This document shows positions 1 to 11,920 of a DNA stretch of 64,000 nt, in pieces. The DNA lies in the NCBI GenBank assembly GCA_025890175.1, contig JANPYM010000013.1:380013-444012 (forward strand). The letters are read 5' to 3'. A program made the position numbers and the translations under genes. Positions within the stretch are counted from its first letter, which is position 1. Every line of letters begins with the position of its first letter. The notes below the pieces were generated by a model. The model was not told the origin of the DNA. It did no database searches and was given only the letters and a program-made list of their open reading frames with translations. The stretch comes from Ciborinia camelliae (lineage: Eukaryota; Ascomycota; Leotiomycetes; Helotiales; Sclerotiniaceae).

Positions 1-94
1 TCGTCATAGCTGTCCCTTTAAACCAAAAACCACAGCCATACAACCTGCTATTCGAAATCACAGTTTCTCCAGCACAGCGACTCTTCCACGCGTC

Positions 95-790
95 TCGCAT
101 CTCCACGACTCCACGACTCCAAAAAAGCTCTTACAAACTTCCCCTCTTCTACTCTCTTCATTGTCAAGCCTCCCATTTGAACCTAGAGCTGTATTTCTCA
201 GTCTACCAGCCATAAGACCTGCTATGCGACCTGTTATACGACCTGCTATACAAACTATCAGCCTCTAATTCATTACAATGGTTCCTTCGGCATAAACCTT
301 CTTCCAAAACTCCTTTGAGCAACCTCTTACAAAATTCCTCTCTCTTATACTCTCTTTTTTGTCAAGGCCCCCCTTTTAACCTAGAATGGTGTCTATCAGC
401 CATACAACCCACAAACTACAGCCTGCTGTACAACCCACTGAGCAACCGGTTGTACAAACTCTCAGTTCCTCCAACCCACAGCCTCTTGCCCAACTCCTTT
501 AAAGGAACCTCCTTACAAACCTCTTCTTCACTCTACTCTCTTTCTCGTCACAACCTATTATTTCAACCTCAAGACGGATCTACCTGCTGTAGGGATTGCC
601 GTATCTCTGCTATATCAACTTTCTCACTCTTCCCTTAATTACAACAGTTATTTCAACCCACAGCCTCCTCTACAACTCCTATAACCGCCACTTTCAACTA
701 AACTCGCATCTATCTGTCATACAATTTGCTGTACAAACTCTCGGTCCCTCTTTCACTACAACAAATAACGGCCTACACCAAGCATAACCT
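95..790. repeat. Degenerate ~184-bp tandem repeat, about 4 copies
   Basis: Blocks beginning near 118, 303, 488 and 670 share the order: AACTCCTTT-like, CTTACAAA, CTCTACTCTCTTT, GTCAAG/GTCACA, TTTCAACCT, then CAGCCATA/ACCTGCT. A second anchor (GGTTCCTTC / AGTTCCTCC / AGTTATTTC) recurs near 279, 462 and 646, giving the same spacing of 183-185 bp. Copies have diverged heavily. The strand here is pyrimidine-rich, and the array ends directly before the start codon at 796, so it forms the upstream region or leader of that gene. Short open frames inside it have no coding character. Confidence 0.7.
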
Positions 791-795
791 CAAAG

Positions 796-2733
796 ATGTC
801 TTCTTCCAAATCCTCAGATGCCAAAGAGTCCAAAGGAAACCCAGACTTCAATTATCAATTACCTCGACGAAATACATCTGGAACAAATAATGGATACGTC
901 ATTATGCCAAATTTCGATACAACCAAGGGTCCCGTCAACAAAAAGCTAGCCATTGCAAAGAACTCAGAATGCCCGAGCGTATTGAAAGTAGCAGGTCATC
1001 TAACCAAGGAGGAAGATGAATCTATTTGGTGTCATGAACTCGAAAGCGGACAGCCATATTACGTGGCTTCAGGACCTGAAGATGATGAACCAGTGCATAC
1101 TTGCCAATATTTCGGTCAAAAAGAGATCAAAGATATTGCACCCGCGTACGAAGCGATGAAGGAGGCCCGAGAGCTAGCACACCGTAAAGATACGGGCCCA
1201 AATCCCAGAGCAGATGTTTCGGAATTCGAGCATCAATTAATTGGATCAAAAACCGGGCATGCAGGAGGGTCCTATCCCCAGGGATTTACTATAACTCCAC
1301 AAGAGGATATGATCTGTGCGGCTCGGGTTTATGCGGGGATGATGAAAAAGGCGAAGTCTACTGGTAGAATTAACCAGCTGATCGCAATAGCAGCTGTAAA
1401 TTTACTAAAGAGCTGCGCGCCGAAAGAAGTACTAGACCACCTTTCCAGGCAGGCAGAGTCCGCCGTTCCACTAACATTCGGGGACGAGGAGAATAAATTC
1501 TTCTGTAAGAACACCCCATCTTCCTGCTATTGCTTACACTGCTGACACTTATTAGCAACGGTCCAATACAATTTTTCCGGAGCAAATGTAGAATCCTTGG
1601 AGCTAGCTATCGGGGATGTCGGGGCCCTACATATAGATGGGCACGACGATCCAACCCTGTGGACCGTATTATTGATGTTGTCGAACATACCCAAAGGCTA
1701 TTGGCCTGGCCGGACATTTATATCTTCACTACGGGTTTATGCTACAATGGGACCAATGACAGCTTTGGTCTTCAAAGCTGTTCATCCACATATTAGCTTG
1801 GGACCAATCCCAATGGGCAACACTAAGCGCGCACCTTACATATCCTATTTGCCGGATAGTTTTCTGCTGATGGATCCTGAACTATACCACCTCAGTAGAT
1901 TAGCAGCTGTCTGTTACCCGAAGAAGACCATTATGCGTAGATCACCTGCTCTAATTCGTCGGTCATCACCAGCAATACTCCAAACAAACGGACTTCGTAG
2001 CAGTTTGCCAGAATCACATCCAGTAGCAATCGCGGCTTTTGGAACTCGAAGAAATCAGATGGAGTATATGTCCAGATTGGAAGCCCACGACATGGTTATA
2101 CATTCTCGAATAAACCCGGCCTTAATTATGCCCCCAGCAGACTCCTTTGCGCAGAAATGGCGCTGGAGAGAAGGCGGAGAGATCATGATACCAAGAGTCT
2201 CCCGTATACAGGCCGTCATAGACGGCAATGGTGACGAAAGCGAGTGGTATACCAAGTATCGGAAGAAGTGTGAAGCCGTACTTTCGATGATGTGGTTTTC
2301 TGCCCGAAAGAAAGGAGAATGCAATTGGGTATCTACTCAGGATATAGGATCTACTTTTGCCGAATTCGATCCCTCCAAGCCAACCACTGTCAAGTCTCTA
2401 GAGCAAGTGAACAAGAAGTCCACTAAACAGACTAACGCTGCAGTGCTAAAGCGAAAGTATGGCGATCATCCATTCAAGTGTCCAAGCTGCGAGAATAGAT
2501 ATAAGACCAAACAGCATTGCAAAATTCATCATGATACCGCACATAAGAATTCCGACGAGTGGCAATTTCCCCTACCATCACTTGATACAAAAAACCCACC
2601 GCAGACTGAGACGGCGACTACTAATAAGGACGGAGACAAAGGAAAATCTACCGGAGAGAAGATTCAGGGAGACGAAGGTTCCGAAGAGGCGGCACCTGTT
2701 TCACGGAAGAGGAAGAGAGCTGGGGGTAAATAA
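796..2733 (+). CDS. Orphan protein with one C2H2 zinc finger
   Basis: Two exons, 796-1504 and 1556-2733, joined across a 51-bp intron (GTAAGA donor, GCTGAC branch-like site, TTAG acceptor) and encoding 628 residues. The intron length is a multiple of three but contains a stop, so splicing is required. The N-terminal ~530 residues resemble no family I recognise. A single C2H2 finger lies at residues 545-566 (C-x2-C-x12-H-x4-H). It is followed by a charged, low-complexity tail ending in a basic nuclear-localisation-like cluster (RKRKR, 620-624). Nuclear nucleic-acid binding is inferred from those two features only. The large globular N-terminal part is the real unknown. The start is the first in-frame ATG after the repeat array. 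Confidence 0.75.
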
Positions 2734-4289
2734 AGCTTTTTAGGTTAATGGAGCTATCTGTGGAATGTCGAAAATGGTAGGGGTAGGTAATAGGGCTAGC
2801 GTGAGCGTTTGTAGATATAACTTGTTGAAGAAAGGGTTTCTTTTTTATCTAATTTAATAATGAATGATCCAAAACACATTGAAATACATCATTCTACTAT
2901 CGTATCCATGCTTTTAGTACATTAAATTATGAAACCTTGAGATGATAACACTCCGTTGATCACAATTTTCACTATAAACAATTTTATTGCAAGCTCCGTC
3001 TTTTATACCATCTCCTGGTGAGCCTAATTTCATCATAAATGAAGGCAAAAAGTTGACGTGGGAAAAGTACTGGTATTTACTGGATGTTCATTTGAAGAAA
3101 ATTGGACCTGCGCTTCATCAAATATTCATCAAAATCAATGAGCATGACTTTAGGGTCATATAGATGTCTCTATCGTCTTAACATTCTATATCCCCCACCA
3201 GGGACTTTCTAATATTTAAGCGTTATTTAAGCGTTCTTAGAGAACATACATTCCCATACCATCACTATTCGACGAGATCACTCGACATTTAATCACCTTA
3301 AGTATAATGTTATATCTCATTTCATTTACATGAAGTCTATTATGTGTGACGAGCTTTGAGTACGGCCCTTCACGACCTCCCTCGCAGCTCGTGCTGCGCA
3401 GCTTGTAGAGCCCTATGAATCGAAATTTAATTCGGTGTTTTAAAATATGTATGTTAGAGATAGAGATATTAATAAAGTTAATTCTGAGTATTAGATAATG
3501 ATATCTTGCTCGAATTATCTCCTCGCGGAACAGTTTAATACGCCCGCTCGTTTAAAATTGGATTTCCAAATAAAAACATACAAATATTCAAACATTAAAG
3601 AATATTATATTAATTGTCAAGAGTATGATTCCGAGTAGAGCTGTATGATGGAAGCATATGATTATGCATAGCCTGAGGTATTGTTGATGCTATTCTGAGG
3701 TTGGATCCGAAAGGAGTTGTATGGTGCGCAATACGCCTAGTGTGTATGACCGCCAGTTTCACATGCATCACAACAATATCTAAACACTCTACATCCTAAT
3801 AATAAAGGCATTATATATAATTTGTTAATACCCAGTGATGCATGATTGTTTGTATCATTTCGGGTGAAAGCACATCCATGGTGGTAGTGGCCAATAGACT
3901 CTGGGTATGGGTTGCACTTATTGCTATTGATGATGTCATGATGATCTAAGGTTGTAGACCGGGAGACATATATGGAGGCACGATATGCTTTAGTACAGGT
4001 GCACACGGTCATGAGCCCCATTCACCATATGCCTCAACATGATAGACTATCAATCCACAAGCTCGTTCCCAAAAAGAAAATAGTTTTGCTCAACCAATAG
4101 CTTCATGATATATAATTGCAGAACCCTTTAAGTTTTAATAACCGACTCATTATTAAAATTTCATCAATAATCGATGCCTTTAGGTGGCCAGAAAGAAATA
4201 GGAGTCCCTTAGGTTGAAAAAGGCTCTCTCACCGGCAATTATTCATCGAAGATATTTTAGGACAAAGGGACCATGGAGTGAAGGGCGTG

Positions 4290-4560
4290 AAAGGGGGTAA
4301 GCTTTATGGCTGATAGATGAGGTTGTAACCTGGAAACACGATTGTGATAAAGGTAGGAGGAGGGGTTAAGATTTCCCTTCTGGGAGTTCCTATGACAGCT
4401 GGAGGTCATATGTCTGATTTTTAAGGACGATGAATGAGGTTGTACAACCTGCCAATGAGATTGTAGCTTGAAAAGACAGCTTTAGCGAAGGATGTGAGAG
4501 GGGCTGTGATTCTTTTCAGCAGGTAGATGATAGACCGTCAGTCTCTTAATTTTGAAGGAA
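4290..4560. repeat. Two degenerate copies of a GAGGTTGTA-headed segment
   Basis: Copy one starts near 4315 (GATGAGGTTGTAACCTGG) and copy two near 4432 (AATGAGGTTGTACAACCTG). Both continue with GATTGT, then a GAGGGG(T/C)-rich stretch, then GATTTC/GATTCT and CTGGG/GCAGG. They resemble, on the opposite strand, parts of the repeat at 95-790 (for example TATGGCTGATAGA at about 4306 against the complement of TCTATCAGCCATA at about 391). Confidence 0.35.
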
Positions 4561-7500
4561 TGAATCTACTTCTTTGGGTCCTGGTAATAGACGCAATGTT
4601 CACAGCTCACCAATATTGGATGATATACCCTCAACCTTTAAGATTTTTCATGTTCAAACTCTCAGGCAAGAGGTATATGCAAAGGAAAGCCGATGATTGT
4701 TCTGTCTCTCTTGATCTAGATTGATAAATTGTGAACACAGATAAATGGATCAAAATACACATAAAGGCTGATCCAGAGGTGGATGCCCAAGGCCACTGAC
4801 AATTCCCTTCAAAACTTCCACATAATTCCGTGAATGACTCTGTGCCCAATTCCAGATATGCCAAAAGATGCTTATAGGCTTCCAGGTTACTTGAGTTGAT
4901 AGAATAATGCACTACTGAAATTAACACTTATTTTAGTGATGAGCAAGACCGAAATCGCTGGCACCATTGCAAGATTATCAGAAACCTTTATTAGATGGTT
5001 TGATATTCACCATTGAAAGAATTAATCAGCCCTGAAACGTCAAATGTTTTTGATGAAGGTTTTAGAAGTGATGAATATCTCTGAGACTTTGACTAGAACT
5101 TTAAGGGGACATCCAGGGGATATTCCACAGACATCTGCAGCACCCAACTGCTAAAATATCTCTACAAAGAGTAATTGCATAATCAAAGGGATAATACTCA
5201 AAGCAGTGAATTTACAAAGAAGTAAAGTCAAAATCACGTAATTTGAGGATGATCCCACAACAAAATTGGGAAATCAGTTCTCCGGGAAAATTTATTTTCT
5301 TCTGATAAATTATTCAAAAATATTGAACAAGTGTACTTTTAAAGAACCAAGAAAGCCGATTTGTGTTTGTCTATACTTATTCCTTACCAATTTCCAGCAT
5401 TTTAAATTCAATTCTATACTTTTTTTTATCTCCTCAGTGGTATTCAATATCATTAAGTTATTGAATACTTTCAGAGGCATGAAACAAAACACCACTCACA
5501 GGAACATTTTCAAGAAATGGAATACATATCATTATATGTCATCACATAGTAATTAAACAAAGTAGAATACGGAACAAGTTTATGGATAATATTATCCTCC
5601 AAGGTTTCTGGAACATCCAAGATATCTTCTACAGATTGTGTTCGCTAACTTTGACTGATAGTTCAAGATCCTTCTGAACAATAGAACAATGGAACAACTG
5701 AACAATCTCATTTTATCATGTACAAAGATACATCATTTGGTCACCTCTTTTTTCTCAGATAACGGGAATGTGTAATTTAGTCTTCCTTTAACTGGAAACA
5801 AGTAGAATACCAAGGGCCAGTAGCATAATCAGATGATTTGATACCATCTTCACTGAACAAAGCTTAAATCTACAGTAACATCCTTTAATATGATAGAGAA
5901 GAACGATTAAAGTTGAATAGGCAGATAAAATTGCACTACAAGTTTCCACTTCCGATATGCCTAGTATATTTTCTTAAATCCTTAAAATTTCAATTCTAAG
6001 CCTTTACAGTTCACTCAAGAGACTTCGTTTCTTTAACAAGGACTTGACAATCTACTTGTGAGACAACCTCTTACCGAACAGCAACGCCAGGTGACTAAGG
6101 AATGTAATAGAGCCGTGGCTTTAACTGCAGAAACATGAGCAGTGGATCAACCTGAAATTGGCAACAAGAAGAACGATTCGCTAGGAAACACCATCCCTTC
6201 TTTCACCTCAGCACAATGTAGAACGCAGCATTCAACAAAACTTTCACGCATCAAAATTGGGATGCGGAACACGGAGCCAACTTTGCAAGAAAGGCAAATC
6301 AGCAACAGCTTGCCTCCATAATAACCATCAAGCTAGATGAGAGAGCATGCATGAATCCTTGACACTCAGATTGTATATAACATGAAAAATTGACGTTTAC
6401 TTGCAAAAAGCAATGGTATTTATTGTTCAACCCTACCCGTACCGTACTCTATATATCACAAGTTGGTGATGCAAAATAAAAAGATAAAAAGGGGTAAGTG
6501 GCGGCCGAAGAAATATCAAAGAATACCTCGATGCATCGCCGCTCAAGTTCAAGCCACCCACCGATATTCTGAGATGATCTGATACACAGCCTTGTAAAGG
6601 TCCAGCTATATTGTGTGCCCCTGGAGTTGGAAGATCTCGTGGAGGAGAAGATGGTGTGTTTCGCAGTTGTTCAAAAGATGTAGCTACTAATAGGTACATC
6701 CGATAGACTAGGTTCGGCTGGATCATGTATTGGGGCGTGAAGGTTAACGAGAAATTTTTCGTTTTCGGCTTTGAGTGAATTAAAACGAGGGTTTATGTGT
6801 GCGGTCCAGAATCGGCCATATTGTGAACGCAAGCCTTGCAAATGAGGTAGGATTATAAGGTGGAGAAAGGGACGGGATTGCAATCTTACTTGATATTTAG
6901 ATCTGGTTAAGGCCTGGAGGTTCAAAGGAGTCTGAAATCTTAAGATTGCTCCTTTTTTTATTGAGTATCTATGTACAGTGGTATTGTAGAAGGTTCCAGT
7001 TGAGACCGCCCTTTGATCTATAAGAAGAATGGAAATATTTTGATAACAAAGGGCTGGGCTTTTTATGTGAAGAAAAGAAAAAAGAAGAATATGTGAAAAA
7101 TGATGTGGTCTTAAATTCTCGAAAAAATATGGTTTAAAGATAGTTATTGACAAACATTATAATTGACTTCACCAAAAGTACATATCACAACTTGGTAATC
7201 CAGTGAGATGGAGTTGAGTTGCATGCAGTCTTCTACTTAGTATTTGCCATCTATGTATATGGGCCCGTATTGTGGTATGTATCGAAGCTTTCGGGAATAT
7301 CTCTGTTACTCTGTATGGGTAGTATTAAATACTGTCGGCCGGATCCGGAAGTAGAAACCAAAATTAAAGATAGGTTCTTCAAATTGCACAAGATAACAAA
7401 ATTCAAATCGAAATCCGAATTAAGATTTGATTAGATTCCAAAACATACTAATGATTATTATTTTTTGATTCAAATAATATACCAATTCAAAACTTCTCAA

Positions 7501-7859
7501 ATTTTAAAACCCTAAAGCATGCCAATTGGAATACAAGTATTGAAATTGAATTATATTCTCACAAATACTAATATTACCTAGTTAATAGCCACGCAAATAG
7601 TAAAATCCCTCTTTCATACGTACTATATACCGTATTAGACACTAAATACGCGCCACAGCTGTACTGCAGTATACTAAGTAGAACACTGGTTCCATGTACG
7701 GCTTTCTGAATCAAAACCAAACGTCAATATTCCTCAACATACGCTACAATCATATGCTCTAGCAAAATGTGTTATACAGCCAGATTGAAAAACACAATGC
7801 AGAGCGTATAAAGTGATTCACACAGAAACATTTCTCGAAACAGCCACACGATCTTGGTA

Positions 7860-8088
7860 TTAAATTTGCAGATCAAAACAGTACAAGAACAACTTCAACT
7901 TCAACTTCAACGAAACAAAAAAAAACAAGCAACATACAACAGATATCTCACAACCCAAACAAAACTCTACAAATCAAACCAACTAAACCTCATATCATAA
8001 ATCACAAACCAACCAAACAAACAAACAAACCAAGAAACAAACAAACCACCCAAACCAACACAAACAACACAAACCAAACAAATCACAA
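7860..8088 (+). promoter_or_regulatory. CAAAC-rich leader of the CaaX mini-gene
   Basis: The 200 bases before the ATG at 8089 are almost free of G and made of ACTTCAACTTCAA and CAAACAAACAAACC runs. They end in CACAAATGG, with A at -3. Such unstructured, CA-rich leaders are common on well-expressed filamentous-fungal messages (established pattern; transcription here is inferred). Confidence 0.45.
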
Positions 8089-8328
8089 ATGGCACCTGCG
8101 AAGTGGCGAGTAGACAACTCGGGAAACGTAAAGGGGTTCGTGAGGAGAAAGGGGGACCCAAATCCGATGAATTGGGCCTACAAGGTGGACGCGTCGATCT
8201 TGAATCATCCAAAGATCGGCATGATCAGAACCGAGGTACCTGAGCCCAAGCCCAAGAAGAAGAAGAACAACAAGAAGAAGAAGAGGGCAAAGAAGAACGA
8301 GGCCGGGGGGTTGTGTGCGGTGATGTAG
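8089..8328 (+). CDS. 79-aa protein with polybasic tail and CaaX prenylation motif
   Basis: Single exon of 79 residues. The N-terminal ~50 residues are hydrophilic (MAPAKWRVDNSGNVKGFVRR at the start) and match no domain I know. Residues 54-69 are a lysine run (KPKKKKNNKKKKRAKK), and the protein ends GGLCAVM. The last four residues, C-A-V-M, fit the C-a-a-X farnesylation signal (terminal Met favours farnesyltransferase). Polybasic stretch plus CaaX is the membrane-anchoring arrangement of K-Ras4B-like tails, so plasma-membrane or endomembrane targeting is inferred. The gene is GC-richer than its AT-rich surroundings and has a strong start context and a CA-rich leader, which support a real gene. 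Ras-type GTPase motifs are absent. Function unknown. Confidence 0.65.
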   Translation: MAPAKWRVDNSGNVKGFVRRKGDPNPMNWAYKVDASILNHPKIGMIRTEVPEPKPKKKKNNKKKKRAKKNEAGGLCAVM

Positions 8329-9119
8329 GTGATACGGAAGAATGCGTGGAGGAACTCCGAAGGAAAGGAGAAATCTGTGCATGAAAAAATAAAAAAATAA
8401 AAAAATCCAAAAAGAAATAAATCGCTGTCAACGTTATGTGTGCAAAAAAGTGAAGAAAAATAAGAAAAACATTAATGCCTGCCTCATTGTACAAATACAC
8501 TGGTAAATGAATCCTCGGTTGGGTTGTAGTGCGAGAGATATATTGTAGCTTTAACCCGACAGGTAAAAAAAATAAACATGTATAATGTCCACACATAAGC
8601 CAAACCTATCTCTGATATTGTTAAATCTGTGATTTGTGATCTTTAAACAACCCACTTGCGAATCCTTAGTTCCCATCGATTTCGTAAGGGGCATGATAAG
8701 CCATGGTCGCTTAAGGGTTAATGTGTGTAACATCGCTGCTTACAGTAAATCGTAAGGACCCTGTCACCGTTACACTCGTAAGGACCTTGTCGCATTCCAG
8801 GAAAAACCAGTATTCTTTTATTCGTGAATATTCTCCGATGCATTAAACGAACCAGTGATGTGATAAAATCTACCATACTTAGATAACCCCCCCTATATGG
8901 CATTTTCATCTGCGGAAGGCGGCAGTGGGAACATTCACGATCCAACTCCCTAGGATTTTCGAAAGCCAGTGAATCGTTTAAAAATAACTTTCTGTGTTTG
9001 ATCCTGTGTTGGATCTCCAGAAGTTATATATACCATCTTTGTATTGCCATCTTTACCTTTTCTAACTAAACAGTCAAAGTCCAAACACTTTAAGAACGAA
9101 ACGACGGAAATAACTCAAT
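8329..9119. other. Intergenic region, no gene seen
   Basis: AT-rich, with A-runs just after the upstream stop codon. The final ~120 bases before 9120 hold a TATATA element near 9028 and then the presumed leader of the RTA1-like gene. I see no supportable gene. Confidence 0.5.
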
Positions 9120-10111
9120 ATGCCTGTCGCTAATGTGTGCAAATTAGGCACTTGCCCGCTCGACTATGCCATGGTACATTATCAGCCGACTCTTTTTGGC
9201 AATGTATTCTACCTTAGCATATTTTTTGCTCTCCTCATCATTCATATCGTGCAGCTTTTCCGTTGGAAAGCATGGAGCTTTTCATTGTGTATGATTACCG
9301 GACTGATCCTCGAAATAGTTGGTTATTTTGGCAGAATACAAATGCATTATGATCCCTTCGCTTCAAATCCATTCTTGATGTGCGTTTCCAGAGTTCTCCA
9401 AGGGGAGCCGTTGTACTGATAGATTCAAACAGATATCTGATATGCGTAACAATCGCACCAGTCTTCTTCACAGCTTCAATATATATGATTTACTCACGCA
9501 TAATTCTCCACTATGGTCCCAGATTGTCTAGGTTCAGTCCCAAGGTCATCTCTATCACTTTCATGGTTGTCGACTGGATAGCACTTGTCCTGCAGGCGGC
9601 TGGTGGAGCAATTGCAGATACAGCAGCGACAGAAGATGGTATGAATGGTGGAACCCATATCTTGGTCGCAGGTCTGAGCTTCCAGGTACTAGGTTTGATC
9701 CTGTTTATGTTGATGGTGGGAGAGTATGTCTTCAAAGTAAAGGGGGAAAGATCTCGTAAACAGGCAGCCAACTGGGCGGCGGGCGAAAATGATATAATGA
9801 GAAACGAAAGGAAAATGAGGTATCTCTGCTATGGTATGGATAACCCGGATGCCCGATGGGTGCTTGAATTGACAGTGTTTGCAGGTATTACTGTAGCAAC
9901 CGTTCTCATCCTTATTCGTTCGATATTCCGTGTGGCCGAACTTGCTAAGGGCTTCCAGTCGAAGCTCGCCAATGAAGAGGTTCCTTTCATGATCCTTGAA
10001 GGAGCTGTCATCATATTGGCTACCACAACCATGACGATATGTCATCCTGGATTAGTCATACCTGGAAAGTGGAAAGAATCTGGCTGGGAATTGAAGGTAT
10101 GGAAGTCCTAG
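9120..10111 (+). CDS. RTA1-like seven-transmembrane protein
   Basis: Two exons, 9120-9379 and 9433-10111 (53-bp intron, GTGCGT donor, CTGAT branch-like site, CAG acceptor), 312 residues. The splice restores the continuous segment FLIYLICVTIAPVFFTASIY, the conserved third-helix region of the RTA1 family. Seven hydrophobic segments can be followed, with charged loops between them, for example after MVGEYVFK and before MDNPDARW. RTA1-like proteins are fungal lipid-translocating exporters or stress-response membrane proteins, known from 7-aminocholesterol and sphingoid-base resistance in yeast. The substrate here cannot be inferred. The length is normal for the family. The CNG-D pair of neighbours gives no pathway clue. 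Confidence 0.9.
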
Positions 10112-10744
10112 ATAAAATGATCCGAATCGATTAAGGTTATGAGGGGATAACGGGAGAAATGACATGTTAGTTGAAGGAAGTAGTGAAGTACTATTTTGTG
10201 GATTTTATGTAGGATATCGGAAAGGCATATTAGGTTTAAAAGGTTTCGATATGTCGTTGACTTCACCGTGGACAGATGTGACTGATAGAAGCATTTGTTG
10301 ATCTCAAACTATCGGTATATAGGATTACAATATTGCAGTGCTTGGAATAAAAGTCGGTTACTTGGGTGTAAAATCCAACTCAAACTATCAGTCACCAGGT
10401 AACTGGGTCGTGGCAGCATGCCCAGGTGGACTTGATAATGTTGGCATCATGATGAGAATGGGAGGTAGTGCCGCGAGACTACGGAACAATTATGCGGTGC
10501 CGACCTTACCTCTAATAGTCTAGTATAGCGCTAGCGGCCGCATTGAGCACGTCGCCAGAACACCGGAAGATTTTTCGAAAGCAACGCAAATGTGAAATGA
10601 GAACAGCAAAGAGAGTCGATGTATACCTGCCGAACAGTTGCTTTACCAAGAAAGGTTTACAAAGTTAACGCAGTTATCAAGATCAAAAGTTGTAGTGGCC
10701 AAAAACTATACCGCTCTCGCGAGAGAACCACCCCACACGTGACT
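10112..10744. other. Intergenic region, no gene seen
   Basis: Holds the 3' region of the RTA1-like gene and the promoter of the AlkB-like gene. A 61-codon open frame at 10338-10523 has no ATG start and no recognisable features. Confidence 0.5.
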
Positions 10745-11920
10745 ATGGATGGTCAAGATCATGTAGGTCTGGTCTAGAATTAAAATTACTTGATGGCTCT
10801 AACAATTTTGTAGGGTCATCATGGTCGCGATACCCATGCTATGCCCCCACAGGCGATCTGCGATGCTTATAAAAAGTATCAGAGAATGAGTGATGCGGCA
10901 GTGAATGATGATCTCGAGATCGTCGACTTCAATCGTGGCTTGACTCCCGAGCAACAAGAGAAGATGAGCCCGGTGGGTATTGTTCCGTCAGAATTGATTG
11001 CTCAAGCCCAGAAAGAATTCATGAATACTGGAGCTGAATATGATTCTGGCTACCCAGAAGCTTGTACTATTTATGAGCATAGCGGATTTCCGGGTACGTT
11101 TAATCACTCAAGCATTTTATAACTGTCTAACCTTTTCACAGGATTGAGATTATTCCCTTCACTGCTCCCACCAGAATGTCAGGCTTTGTTTGTTTCTCGG
11201 CTCCTCCATCGAGAGCTGTCAAATCCTCTCCACAAAACGAACTTTCACGATGATTATGACATACCCTATCCCCCTCCTAACTCTTCCTTTTTCACTTACC
11301 CCCATCAAGCCAAAAATCAATTCTTTACTCCTAAAGACCCAAACTCCAAACACAAACCACTAAATGCCGCACAAGCTCTTCAAAAGAAACTCCGCTGGCT
11401 GACTCTTGGTTCCCAATACAATTGGAATACCCGAGCATATCCCTCATCATCTCCGACCCCATTTCCGACCGATATTTCTCATCTTGTTACTACGCTATTC
11501 CAAAATGCCTTTACCCCAGAATCAGGAGTTGTCCTGCTCTACTCTACAAAGGATTTCATGCCTGTACATCGAGATGTTTCCGAGGAATGTGAGAGGGGTC
11601 TAGCAAGCTTTACACTCGGATGCGATGGGTTGTTTGTTATTAGTAGGGACGTTAGAGCAGGAGAGGAACATATTGATGATAGGGAACAGGATCTGGTTTG
11701 CATACGGGTCAGAAGTGGTGATGTCATTCAAATGGGCGGAGAGACAAGATGGGCTTGGCATGCCATGCCCAAGATTATGGGAGGTACCTGTCCGCCTTGC
11801 TTAGCCGAATGGCCAGTAGGATCTACGGAAGAAGGGAAAGAACCAAAAGAGTACGAAAGATGGAGGGGTTATATGAAGGGTAAGAGGTTGAATATTAGCT
11901 GCAGGCAAGTGTGGAATTAA
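10745..11920 (+). CDS. AlkB-family 2-oxoglutarate/Fe(II) dioxygenase (ALKBH1-like)
   Basis: Three exons: 10745-10762, 10814-11093, 11142-11920, with introns of 51 and 48 bp; 358 residues. The tiny first exon encodes MDGQDH and joins in frame to a His-rich stretch. The catalytic core is visible: iron ligands H242 and D244 in PVHRD, H306 in WAWHAMP, and the 2-oxoglutarate-binding R348/R354 in RLNISCR (R-x-N-x-S-x-R). A YNWNTRAYP segment matches the nucleotide-recognition region. AlkB relatives demethylate N1-methyladenine/N3-methylcytosine in DNA or modify tRNA and mRNA. Which applies here is not decidable from sequence, but the fungal ALKBH1-like group is the closest I recognise. Confidence 0.9.

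Larger units (their letters stand above)
2734..8088. other. Long AT-rich gene desert
   Basis: About 5.3 kb with no open frame that I can defend as a gene. Candidate frames are short, mostly start at non-ATG codons and have biased composition. Around 3360-3420 there is a short GC-rich island containing a small self-complementary stretch (AGCTCGTGCTGCGCAGCT). Around 4300-4560 there are two degenerate copies of a segment beginning GATGAGGTTGTA/AATGAGGTTGTA. A reverse-strand frame at 6671-7153 looks superficially protein-like but has no ATG start or recognisable domain. The last 250 bases become CAAAC-rich and form the leader of the next gene. Confidence 0.6.

Noticed and set aside
315..787. Open frames in the repeat region before the C2H2 gene
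   Set aside because: They follow the tandem repeat, are Ser/Leu/Tyr-rich from pyrimidine bias and lack good start context.
6433..7153. Two overlapping reverse-strand frames of 97 and 160 codons
   Set aside because: The longer one has no ATG at its start, and neither has a recognisable motif or supported intron.
10535..10545. GCGGCCGC (also at about 59606) as a cloning-vector scar
   Set aside because: Two isolated 8-bp matches without adjoining vector sequence; expected by chance in GC-richer intergenic patches.
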